Source of the DNA: Parvibaculum sp041688015
Lineage (GTDB): Bacteria > Pseudomonadota > Alphaproteobacteria > Parvibaculales > Parvibaculaceae
Direction: 5' to 3'
DNA: 64,000 nucleotides
Assembly: GCA_041688015.1 (NCBI GenBank)
Contig: JBDNIY010000002.1
Span: 62,001-126,000, forward strand
Below are positions 56,394-64,000 of this stretch, one piece after another; position 1 is the stretch's first letter, and every line of letters starts with the position of its first letter. The position numbers and the translations under genes are program-made. The notes below the pieces were generated by a model. It did not search any database, was not told where the DNA came from, and was given only the letters and a program-made list of their open reading frames with translations.

Positions 56394-58384
56394 TCGCAGA
56401 ATTAGGCCATTTTTCTTTGGTGCTGGCCTTCGTTGTGGCCTGCGTCCAAATGATTGTGCCGATGATCGGCGCGCATCGGCATGACGAAGGCCTGATGGGT
56501 GTAGCTAACACGGCGGCGCTGGCGCAATTTGGTCTTATCGCTATTGCCTTCACAGTGCTGGTTTACGCTTTTGTGACGTCGGATTTTTCACTGAAACTGG
56601 TCGTCGATAACTCTCACTCGACGAAACCACTGATCTATAAGATCTCCGGCGTCTGGGGCAACCACGAAGGTTCCATGGTTCTTTGGGTGCTGATCTTGTC
56701 GCTTTATGGCGCCTTGGTGGCGTTGTTTGGTAACAATCTACCCTCCGCGCTGCGCGCGCGCGTGCTGGCCGTTCAGGCCTCCATCGGCGTCGCGTTTATC
56801 GCCTTTATCCTTGTGACGTCCAATCCGTTCTTGCGCGTGTCACCTGCACCCTTCGAGGGCCATGGGCTCAATCCATTGCTGCAAGATCCCGGCCTCGCCC
56901 TTCACCCGCCATTTCTTTATGCAGGTTATGTTGGTCTTTCGATGGCGTTCTCATTTGCCATTGCCGCGCTGATTGAAGGCAAGGTGGACGCAAGCTGGGC
57001 GCGCTGGGTGCGGCCTTGGACGCTGGCGGCTTGGACAGCGCTCACCATTGGCATCGCCGTTGGCTCATGGTGGTCCTATTACACACTAGGTTGGGGTGGC
57101 TATTGGTTCTGGGACCCGGTCGAAAATGCTTCGCTCATGCCTTGGATCGTTGCCACCGCGCTGTTGCATTCAGCCATTGTTGCTGAAAAACGCGGTGCGC
57201 TGAAAAGCTGGACGATCCTGCTGGCCATCTTTGCCTTCTCGCTGTCGCTTGTTGGCACTTTCCTTGTGCGCTCTGGCGTTTTGAACTCGGTTCATGCCTT
57301 TGCTTCTGATCCGATGCGTGGTGTTGTCATTCTCGGCATCGTCTTTTTCTTTGTCGGCGGTGCTTTGGTTCTTTATGGCTGGCGCGCTCCGTCCCTCAAG
57401 GCCGAAGGCATGTTTGCGCCGATGAGCCGCGAAGGTGCGTTGATCGTCAATAATCTTTTGCTCACGGCGGCGGGGGCTGCAGTTTTCATCGGCACGCTCT
57501 ACCCACTGTTCCTTGATGCCGTAAATGGACCCAAAATCACGGTAGGCCCGCCTTTCTTCAATATGACCTTTGTGCCCATCATGGTGCCGCTTTTGCTCAT
57601 CGTGCCGTTTGGCCCCTTGCTCGGCTGGAAGCGCGCTGATCTTGTCGCCGCGCTGGAGCGCCTGATGGGGGCCGCGCTGCTTGCCATTATTGTCTGTATT
57701 GGTGTTCTGGCTTTTGTCAGTAAAGCGCCATGGCTGGCCGCACTCGGGATGGGCCTAGCCGTATGGCTTTCTGCGGGGGCCTTCTTTGAGTTTGCTTCTC
57801 GTATTGCGCTGTTCAAAGGACCGCTGTCTAAAAGTCTGCGTAAAGCGCGCCATTTGCCGCGCGCCCAATGGGGCATGACGCTGGCGCATGGCGGGCTAGG
57901 TATTTTGGTGGCCGGTATCGTGGGCATGACGGCTTGGCGCTATGAGCTTGTGACGGCACTGAAAGTGGGCGAGAGCGCCAAATTGGCGGGCTATACGCTC
58001 ACGCTCGATAAAGTCGGAATGCGCGAAGGGCCAAACTATGAAGCCGTTGTTGGCGTCGTGCATGTCGAAAAAAACGGCAAGGATCTGGGGTTCATGCTGC
58101 CCGAGAAACGTCATTTCCCGGTCGAGCGTCAGGAAAAAACCGAAGCGGCCATCCGCACCAACGGTTTTTCGGATCTCTATGTCGTGATCGGCGAAAACAA
58201 CGGGCAGGGTGGCTGGACCCTGCGCGCCTATGAAAATAATTTCGCACCATGGATTTGGGCTGGCGCATTTATCATGGCGCTGGGGGGGCTTGTGTCACTC
58301 ACGGATCGACGCTACCGCGTCGGCGCACCCATGCGAGCCAAAGCGCGCATCAAGACGCGGGCTGCACCGCAACCGGCCGAATGA
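56390..58384 (+). CDS. ccmF: Heme lyase subunit CcmF (CycK)
   Basis: A 664-residue membrane protein with about 14 helices. The heme-handling WWD motif is WGGYWFWDPVENASLMPW, flanked by conserved histidines in VWGNHEGSMVLWVL and LHPPFLYAGY. It receives heme from CcmE and attaches it to apocytochrome c. The gene overlaps ccmE and ccmH by four bases each. Confidence 0.95.
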   Translation: MIAELGHFSLVLAFVVACVQMIVPMIGAHRHDEGLMGVANTAALAQFGLIAIAFTVLVYAFVTSDFSLKLVVDNSHSTKPLIYKISGVWGNHEGSMVLWVLILSLYGALVALFGNNLPSALRARVLAVQASIGVAFIAFILVTSNPFLRVSPAPFEGHGLNPLLQDPGLALHPPFLYAGYVGLSMAFSFAIAALIEGKVDASWARWVRPWTLAAWTALTIGIAVGSWWSYYTLGWGGYWFWDPVENASLMPWIVATALLHSAIVAEKRGALKSWTILLAIFAFSLSLVGTFLVRSGVLNSVHAFASDPMRGVVILGIVFFFVGGALVLYGWRAPSLKAEGMFAPMSREGALIVNNLLLTAAGAAVFIGTLYPLFLDAVNGPKITVGPPFFNMTFVPIMVPLLLIVPFGPLLGWKRADLVAALERLMGAALLAIIVCIGVLAFVSKAPWLAALGMGLAVWLSAGAFFEFASRIALFKGPLSKSLRKARHLPRAQWGMTLAHGGLGILVAGIVGMTAWRYELVTALKVGESAKLAGYTLTLDKVGMREGPNYEAVVGVVHVEKNGKDLGFMLPEKRHFPVERQEKTEAAIRTNGFSDLYVVIGENNGQGGWTLRAYENNFAPWIWAGAFIMALGGLVSLTDRRYRVGAPMRAKARIKTRAAPQPAE

Positions 58385-58854
58385 CCATGACCATGCGCGC
58401 GATTTTCGCCACCTTGTTGATGCTCTGCGCGCTGACAGTGCCAGCCTTGGCGGTCAACCCGGACGAAAAATTGGCCGACCCCGTGCTTGAGGCCCGCGCC
58501 CGCGACATTTCCAAAGAACTGCGTTGCCTCGTCTGTCAAAACGAGTCGATTGATGATTCTGATGCTGATCTGGCACATGACTTGCGCGTGCTCGTGCGCG
58601 ACCGGCTGGTGCACAGTGATTCGAATGCAGAAGTCATCGCCTATATCGTCGCCCGATACGGCCAATTTGTGCTGCTACGGCCCCCGTTTGAACCCGCGAC
58701 CTTGATCCTCTGGCTTGCACCCTTTGGCGTTGTCGTGATCGGCGGCGCAGCGCTCCTCCTCGTCTTGCGCCGTCGCAAAGGCCAGGTTGGCCCACAACCG
58801 CTTGATTCAGAAGAAAAATCCAGAATGGCAAAAATTCTGAATGACGAAGGCTAA
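58381..58854 (+). CDS. ccmH: Cytochrome c maturation protein CcmH (CycL)
   Basis: A 157-residue protein with a signal peptide (MTMTMRAIFATLLMLCALTV). The redox motif is LRCLVCQNESI, with the two cysteines three apart. DSDADLAHDLR and a C-terminal transmembrane helix (LILWLAPFGVVVIGGAALLLV) follow. It reduces the apocytochrome heme-binding cysteines. The longer frame upstream lies inside ccmF and is not used. Confidence 0.95.
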   Translation: MTMTMRAIFATLLMLCALTVPALAVNPDEKLADPVLEARARDISKELRCLVCQNESIDDSDADLAHDLRVLVRDRLVHSDSNAEVIAYIVARYGQFVLLRPPFEPATLILWLAPFGVVVIGGAALLLVLRRRKGQVGPQPLDSEEKSRMAKILNDEG

Positions 58855-58887
58855 GTCGGAAATATCTGCCACTTTTTAGCCATACCC

Positions 58888-58918
58888 AATTGTAATGTTT
58901 CAGACATGAATTGGTAAG
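58888..58918 (+). promoter_or_regulatory. Imperfect direct repeat upstream of degP
   Basis: AATTGTAATG (58888-58897) and AATTGGTAAG (58909-58918) are spaced 21 bp, two helical turns, as in tandem half-sites of OmpR-type regulators. An OmpR-type regulator is encoded directly after degP. The link is inferred. Confidence 0.35.
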
Positions 58919-59023
58919 GTGCGATGGCCACACTTAGAGTGGCCGCGCACCTCCGGCTTTGACTTTTTCTCGGCTTTGATTTTCCCCCGACCTCGTCTTT
59001 ATCCAGTGACAGGAGTTCTCCAC

Positions 59024-60505
59024 ATGATGCACAGCGCACGGGTTCGCAGTGTTTCCACGCGCCAATTGTTGCGCGCGACGGCTATAGTGGCTTTGGTTGG
59101 TTCGATGGGGCTTGCTGCTCCCGCCGCTTTTGCCGACACCGCGCCTCTTAATGCGCCAACGGAGCAACGGTCCGAGCTTTCGATGCTCCCGAGCTTTGCT
59201 GATTTGGTCGAAAAAGTGTCGCCCGCCGTTGTCTCCATTCGTGTGGTTGAAGAAGAACCTGTGACGGCCAGCAATGAACCCGATCTGCCTTTTCCACCCG
59301 GCAGTCCGTTTGAAAAATTCTTCAAGCAATTGCAGCCCAAGGACAAAGACGGCAAGCCGCTGACGCGCAAGGCGATGGCGCAGGGCTCCGGCTTTTACAT
59401 TTCGGCAGATGGTTATGTGGTCACCAATAACCACGTTGTCGAAGGCGGCAAGGAAATCACCGTCGTTCAAAGCGATGGCACCGAGTTAAAGGCCAAGCTG
59501 GTGGGCCGCGACCCCAAGACCGATCTCGCGCTGATTAAGGTCAATGCCAAAAAACCGATGCCCTATGTGGCCTTTGGTGATAGCGACAAGCTGCGCGTCG
59601 GCGACTGGGTGCTGGCGGTCGGCAATCCCTTCGGCCTTGGCGGCACAGTCACCAGCGGCATCGTCTCAGCCCGTGGCCGTGAAATCGGCGCTGGCCCCTA
59701 TGATGACTTCCTCCAGATCGATGCTTCCATCAATCGTGGCAATTCAGGTGGCCCGACCTTTGACGTTCATGGCAATGTGATGGGCGTCAACACCGCCATC
59801 TATTCGCCAACCGGCGGCAGCGTCGGCATCGGCTTTGCAATCCCCTCCAATATTGCAAAAAAGGTAATCAAGCAGCTCCGCGACGACGGCAAGGTAACGC
59901 GTGGCTGGCTCGGCGTCGCCATTCAGCCCGTCGATAAGGACATGGCCGCAAGCCTGTCCTTGGATAAACCCAAAGGCGCATTGGTGGCCGACGTGACCAC
60001 AGGCAGCCCTGCTGAAAAATATGGCATCCGCGCCGGTGATGTCATCGTCAAGGTCAATGACGAAGACATGGAAGACGTGCGTGCCGTCAGCCGTACCGTG
60101 GCTGATTTGAAGCCCGGCACTAAGATCAAAGTAGGTCTGTGGCGCGACGGCAAGGCCAGGGACGTGTCTGTGACCATTGCCACCTTCCCCGACAAGCTCG
60201 ATCAAGTGGCCGACAATAGTGAGACACCCACACCGCAAGGCACTACCCAGAGCCTTGGTTTGGCGCTGAGTTCATCGCCCGACGGTGTCGCCATCCAAAG
60301 CGTCGATCAGACGAGCGAAGCCGCCGAGAAAGGCATTCGCCCCGGCGACATCGTGCTCAAAATCTCCGGGCGCGATGTGAAAACGCCGACCGATATTGTC
60401 GATGGCGTCAATGCCGCCAAGAAGGCCGACAAGTCCTCTGTGCTCTTACTGCTCCGCACGCAAGATCAGCAACGCTTCGTTGCCCTTTCGATCAAGAAAG
60501 GTTGA
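59024..60505 (+). CDS. degP: Periplasmic serine protease/chaperone DegP (Do)
   Basis: A 493-residue HtrA protein. AGGAG lies 8 bp before ATG 59024. A signal peptide precedes AFA-DTAPL. The triad is His137 (TNNHVVEG), Asp167 (KTDLALIK) and Ser241 (GNSGGPTF). Two PDZ domains follow: GWLGVAIQPV to about 380, then LGLALSSSPDGVAI with EKGIRPGDIVL to the end. It removes misfolded envelope proteins. The position after ccmH and before a two-component pair is a conserved rhizobial order, recalled from memory. Confidence 0.95.
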   Translation: MMHSARVRSVSTRQLLRATAIVALVGSMGLAAPAAFADTAPLNAPTEQRSELSMLPSFADLVEKVSPAVVSIRVVEEEPVTASNEPDLPFPPGSPFEKFFKQLQPKDKDGKPLTRKAMAQGSGFYISADGYVVTNNHVVEGGKEITVVQSDGTELKAKLVGRDPKTDLALIKVNAKKPMPYVAFGDSDKLRVGDWVLAVGNPFGLGGTVTSGIVSARGREIGAGPYDDFLQIDASINRGNSGGPTFDVHGNVMGVNTAIYSPTGGSVGIGFAIPSNIAKKVIKQLRDDGKVTRGWLGVAIQPVDKDMAASLSLDKPKGALVADVTTGSPAEKYGIRAGDVIVKVNDEDMEDVRAVSRTVADLKPGTKIKVGLWRDGKARDVSVTIATFPDKLDQVADNSETPTPQGTTQSLGLALSSSPDGVAIQSVDQTSEAAEKGIRPGDIVLKISGRDVKTPTDIVDGVNAAKKADKSSVLLLLRTQDQQRFVALSIKKG

Positions 60506-60514
60506 AGAACCACC

Positions 60515-61192
60515 ATGCGTATTCTTGTCATCGAAGATGACCTCGAAGCGGCCGCCTATGTGGTAAAAGGCTTGCGTGAGAGTGGTCACATCGTCGATCA
60601 CGCAGCCGACGGTGAGGAGGGGTTGACCTTCGCGCTGTCGGGTTCGTTCGACGTGTTGATCGTGGATCGCATGTTGCCAAAGCGTGACGGCCTGTCGGTC
60701 GTCTCGACCTTGCGGCAGGAAAAAATCCGCACGCCCGCGCTGTTTCTGTCTGCTCTCGGTGAGGTCGATGACCGCATCATGGGCCTCAAGGCCGGTGGCG
60801 ACGACTATCTGACAAAGCCCTATGCTTTTGCCGAATTGCTGGCCCGTATTGAAGTGCTGGTGCGCCGCTCAAACCCTGAACAGGTGCGCACGCGTCTTCA
60901 GGTGGGTGATCTTGAGGTAGACCTGCTCGCGCGCAAAGTGAGCCGGGACGGCCAAGAGATCGATCTTCAGCCTCGAGAGTTTCGCCTGCTTGAGTATTTA
61001 ATGAAACATGCCGGTCAGGTCGTCACACGCACTATGTTGCTTGAGAACGTATGGGAGTATCATTTCGACCCACAGACAAATGTGATCGATGTGCATATTT
61101 CACGGCTTCGAGCGAAGATCGACAAGAACTTCAAACAGCCGCTCTTGCATACGATCCGAGGGGCCGGATACTCATTACGTGCTGCCGATTAA
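60515..61192 (+). CDS. OmpR-family response regulator downstream of degP
   Basis: A 225-residue regulator. Receiver Asp51 lies in LIVDRMLPKRDG and the conserved Lys in YLTKPYAFAEL. The winged helix has LQPREFRLLEYLMKHAGQVVT and NVIDVHISRLRAKIDK. It overlaps the kinase start by 14 bp. It is a probable controller of envelope genes, perhaps of degP. Confidence 0.92.
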   Translation: MRILVIEDDLEAAAYVVKGLRESGHIVDHAADGEEGLTFALSGSFDVLIVDRMLPKRDGLSVVSTLRQEKIRTPALFLSALGEVDDRIMGLKAGGDDYLTKPYAFAELLARIEVLVRRSNPEQVRTRLQVGDLEVDLLARKVSRDGQEIDLQPREFRLLEYLMKHAGQVVTRTMLLENVWEYHFDPQTNVIDVHISRLRAKIDKNFKQPLLHTIRGAGYSLRAAD

Positions 61193-62585
61193 TCTCCTCA
61201 AGACTTCGACCTTCAGGCTCGCCGTCCTTTATCTGGGATTGTTCGCGGCGTCCTCCAGCCTGTTGCTCTCCTATGTCTATTGGAACACGGCGGGCTTTCT
61301 GGTGCGCCAGACCGATGAGGCCGTGCAGGCCGAAATCACCGGTCTTGCCGAACAATATGCGCAAGGCGGCTTACCACTGCTCGTCCATACGGTGATCCAG
61401 CGCTCGCGCGACCCCGGCCAGAGCCTCTATCTGGTGCTCGACGCCGCAGGCCAGGTGCTAGCGGGCAATCTTGATGTGCGCCCCAGCAAAGTAACCGGTG
61501 CCGATGGTTGGATGGATTTCATCTATAGCCGCAAGGGCCTTGAAGGCGTCGAGCTGAAAGCAGCGCGCGCCCGCGCCTTCTATTTGCCTGAAGGGTTTTA
61601 TTTGTTGGTCGGGCGCGATGTGCAAGAGCGCCGCGAAATTGAAAGCCTCATCACTAACGCCTTGTTCTGGGCGATCGCGCTGACGGTGGCACTGGGGCTG
61701 GCCGGTGGCTTGTTTATGAGCCGCAACATGCTGGCGCGCGTCGATGAGATCAATAAATCGAGCCAGGACATCATGGGGGGTGACCTGTCGCGGCGTTTAC
61801 CGATTGCAGGTTCAGGCGATGAGCTTGATCAATTAGGCCGCAATCTCAACGCCATGCTCGACCAGATCGAAGCGCTGATGACCGGCATGCGGCAGGTAAC
61901 GGACAATGTCGCCCACGATTTGCGCAGCCCGTTGAACCGGATGCGCAATCGGCTGGAAGTGACGTTGCTTCAGGACATGTCATCTGACGAATATCGCCAA
62001 GTCCTTGAGCGCACCATTGTGGAAGCCGACCATCTGCTCACCACCTTCAATGCGCTCTTGATGATCGCGCGCGCTGAAGCAGGTTCTTTACGCGAATCCA
62101 TGACCAATGTGGACCCGGCCACTATTTTGCGCGACGCCGCCGAACTCTACGAGCCGGTAGCCGAAGAAAGCGGTTTTGTTCTGAACGTGCAGGCGCAAGA
62201 TGGCTTGCAAGTGCGCGGCAACCGCGAGCTTCTTTCGCAGGTGCTGACCAATCTCATCGACAATGCCATTAAGCATGGCAAACCGACCGCCGACGATGAT
62301 GAGCGCGCGCCGCCCAGCATTGAGGTCAATCTGGCATCCAACGGTCTTGGCCGCGTGGAGATGAGCGTGGCCGATCATGGCGCGGGCATCCCTTCTGACC
62401 AATATAGCCGCGTGCTGGAACGATTCGTGCGGTTGGAGACCAGCCGCAATACGCCGGGCAGTGGCTTGGGCCTGAGCCTTGTCTCCGCCGTGGCGCGTCT
62501 TCATGGCGGCCGCATCGAGTTCGCCGACAATGAGCCGGGCCTCAAGGTCACGCTGTCTTTGCCCTCGGTTGCGCACGCAAGCTGA
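61179..62585 (+). CDS. Sensor histidine kinase downstream of degP
   Basis: A 468-residue kinase. The most plausible start is GTG 61179 within the regulator gene. Helices lie near residues 13-35 and about 165-185. The HAMP part has LARVDEINKSSQDIMGGDLS. The H-box is DNVAHDLRSPLNRMRNRLEV, then NLIDNAIKHGKP, ADHGAGIPSDQY and GSGLGLSLVSAVARLHGG. It is of the QseC/CusS-like class by layout. It is the cognate kinase of the regulator just upstream. Confidence 0.9.
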   Translation: MLPINLLKTSTFRLAVLYLGLFAASSSLLLSYVYWNTAGFLVRQTDEAVQAEITGLAEQYAQGGLPLLVHTVIQRSRDPGQSLYLVLDAAGQVLAGNLDVRPSKVTGADGWMDFIYSRKGLEGVELKAARARAFYLPEGFYLLVGRDVQERREIESLITNALFWAIALTVALGLAGGLFMSRNMLARVDEINKSSQDIMGGDLSRRLPIAGSGDELDQLGRNLNAMLDQIEALMTGMRQVTDNVAHDLRSPLNRMRNRLEVTLLQDMSSDEYRQVLERTIVEADHLLTTFNALLMIARAEAGSLRESMTNVDPATILRDAAELYEPVAEESGFVLNVQAQDGLQVRGNRELLSQVLTNLIDNAIKHGKPTADDDERAPPSIEVNLASNGLGRVEMSVADHGAGIPSDQYSRVLERFVRLETSRNTPGSGLGLSLVSAVARLHGGRIEFADNEPGLKVTLSLPSVAHAS

Positions 62586-62643
62586 TGGCGGCGCGGCGAA
62601 ATCTGCTACGCTGTGACGAATGGCTATTTTCCGGAGAGATCAG

Positions 62644-64000
62644 GTGAGTGACGCAAATTTGCGCAAGCAGGCGGATGCGGCGCCCAAACCCTATGACGGC
62701 GAGCGCGCCCGCGCCGAGTTGGAAGACCTCACGCAATCGGTTGCGCAGATCGAAGACGCGCCGACACGAAAGCAGGTAGAAGCCCTGGTCGTAGACAAGG
62801 ACGCACGGCGCCTTCTGGAAGCTGTCTTTGGCAATTCATCTTTCCTGACGCGCATCATACGCCAGCACCCCGATTGGCTTTCCCGCCTGATCGACGCTGC
62901 GCCTGACGCCACGCTCGCCGACCTTCTCACGCGTGTCACCGCCACCTCGCAAGTGGCCACGCAATCCGAGTTGATGACAGCCTTGCGTGAAGCTAAATCA
63001 GAAGCGGCCTTGCTGATCGCGCTGGCCGACCTGACGGGAACATGGCCGCTCGAAAAAGTAACGGGCGCGCTCAGCGACTTTGCCGATGCTTGCCTCGTCG
63101 CCAGCATCGATTGGTTGTTGCGTGACGGTATGCGGCGCGGGCAGGTTTTGTCTCTGCCAGACGGCCATCCTTCGACGGGCAGCGGCCTTGTTGTCCTCGG
63201 CATGGGAAAATATGGCGCGCGTGAGCTTAACTACTCCAGCGACATCGACATCGTCGTCTTTTACGAGCCTGATCAACTGCCGCTGAAAGAGGGGCTCGAT
63301 CACGGCGAGTTTTTCGTCAAGCTCACCAAGGCGCTCACCAAGATCATGCAGGAGCGTACCGAAGACGGCTATGTCTTCCGCACCGACCTGCGCTTGCGCC
63401 CCGACCCCGGCGGCACCCCCATTGCCGTATCGCTGCCAGCGGCTGAAAACTACTATGAAAGCCGCGGCCAAAACTGGGAGCGCGCCGCCTTCATCAAGGC
63501 GCGCGCCGTGGCGGGCGATTTTGACGCGGGCGAGCGTTTTCTCAAAATGCTGACGCCCTATATCTGGCGCAAAAATCTCGACTTTGCCGCCATCGACGAC
63601 ATCCATTCCATGAAACGCCAGATCCATGCGGTGGCCGGTCACGGCACGATTGCGGTGGCAGGGCACAACATCAAACTCGGCCGCGGTGGCATCCGCGAGA
63701 TCGAATTCTTTGTGCAGACACAGCAATTGATTGCCGGTGGCCGCGACTACGATCTGAGGGGCCGCAGAACGACGGAAATGCTGGACGAGCTCGCCGTCAA
63801 ACGCTGGATTGCGCCCGACGCTGCCAGCGAGATGAAGGAGGCCTATCGTTTCTTGCGTGGGCTTGAACATCGCCTGCAAATGATCGACGACGAGCAGACC
63901 CACACGCTGCCGACAAGCGACGCCGACCTTGATCGCGTCGCCTGCTTTTATGGTTATGAAGACCGCGCGCATTTTGCTGATGCATTGACCGTCCAAATGC
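62644..64000 (+). CDS. glnE: Glutamine synthetase adenylyltransferase GlnE (3' end outside window)
   Basis: The reading frame starts at GTG 62644 with GGAGAG upstream and remains open at base 64000, about 452 codons. The catalytic signature of the first nucleotidyltransferase domain is LVVLGMGKYGARELNYSSDI, followed by DLRLRPDPGGTP and KLGRGGIREIEFFVQ, all diagnostic of GlnE. The bifunctional enzyme adenylylates and deadenylylates glutamine synthetase in response to nitrogen status, through PII. The second catalytic half lies beyond the window. Confidence 0.95.
   Translation, partial: MSDANLRKQADAAPKPYDGERARAELEDLTQSVAQIEDAPTRKQVEALVVDKDARRLLEAVFGNSSFLTRIIRQHPDWLSRLIDAAPDATLADLLTRVTATSQVATQSELMTALREAKSEAALLIALADLTGTWPLEKVTGALSDFADACLVASIDWLLRDGMRRGQVLSLPDGHPSTGSGLVVLGMGKYGARELNYSSDIDIVVFYEPDQLPLKEGLDHGEFFVKLTKALTKIMQERTEDGYVFRTDLRLRPDPGGTPIAVSLPAAENYYESRGQNWERAAFIKARAVAGDFDAGERFLKMLTPYIWRKNLDFAAIDDIHSMKRQIHAVAGHGTIAVAGHNIKLGRGGIREIEFFVQTQQLIAGGRDYDLRGRRTTEMLDELAVKRWIAPDAASEMKEAYRFLRGLEHRLQMIDDEQTHTLPTSDADLDRVACFYGYEDRAHFADALTVQM

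Noticed and set aside
62998..63996. 332-residue frame antisense to glnE
   Set aside because: The opposite strand encodes clear GlnE catalytic motifs throughout.

Overview
The window looks like a chromosomal segment of an alphaproteobacterium, probably of the Hyphomicrobiales (Rhizobiales) or a close relative. This rests on gene content, not on a database match. The evidence is the cytochrome c maturation order ccmI-ccmE-ccmF-ccmH (rhizobial cycHJKL) followed by degP, an OmpR-type regulator, a histidine kinase and glnE; a PepSY-FeuP/FeuQ-like locus; a phasin gene; and an RcGTA-like gene transfer agent cluster. No tRNA, rRNA or CRISPR array was seen.

Layout. (1) 1-13 kb is housekeeping: a partial MscS channel, a class III aminotransferase, a zinc metallopeptidase, a D-amino acid dehydrogenase, a phasin with a striking palindromic operator array, a NMT1/THI5-type ABC importer, two very short genes that look like remnants, Uup, PBP1A and a YcgN-type cysteine cluster protein. 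(2) About 13.2-34.3 kb is a nearly complete GTA-type (or domesticated siphophage) structural cluster in canonical order: small and large terminase, portal, small membrane protein, prohead protease, HK97 capsid, an extra virion-like gene, adaptor, head closure, tail terminator, tail tube, two tail chaperones, a lysis cassette (holin plus overlapping spanins), a very short tape measure, DUF2460, DUF2163, NlpC/P60, a 1302-residue TIM-barrel tail-tip protein, DUF2793, and a SleB-like cell wall hydrolase. No integrase, repressor or replication gene lies in it. Two pieces of foreign-looking DNA interrupt it. One is an AT-richer two-gene cassette with a predicted 2-TM (SLATT-like) protein after the portal gene. 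The other is a 3-kb block between DUF2793 and SleB, holding a dead GFA gene, a translationally coupled three-gene PIN-domain operon and an IS1595-family transposase. Two families of palindromic intergenic repeats sit in several gaps of the cluster.

(3) 34.4-39 kb has two look-alike small membrane proteins and a likely catabolic operon (SDR, two acyl-CoA dehydrogenases, nitroreductase). (4) 39-53.6 kb has a PepSY protein with a FeuP/FeuQ-like two-component system, a glycine-zipper lipoprotein, a 36-residue ORF with a 15-nt Shine-Dalgarno match, a YihY-family membrane protein, a large unknown protein, a D-cysteine desulfhydrase/ACC deaminase homologue coupled to a CoA transferase, a PAS histidine kinase, a YegD-like Hsp70 and a penicillin acylase family enzyme. 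(5) 53.7-64 kb is the ccm operon, split by a GH46 chitosanase-like gene, then degP, a second two-component system and the start of glnE.

The strongest leads are the lysis module nested inside the GTA tail genes, the SLATT-like cassette with its own operator, the PIN three-gene operon, the phasin operator array, and the short ORF with the extreme ribosome binding site. All functional calls come from reading motifs and recalled family features; no searches were run.
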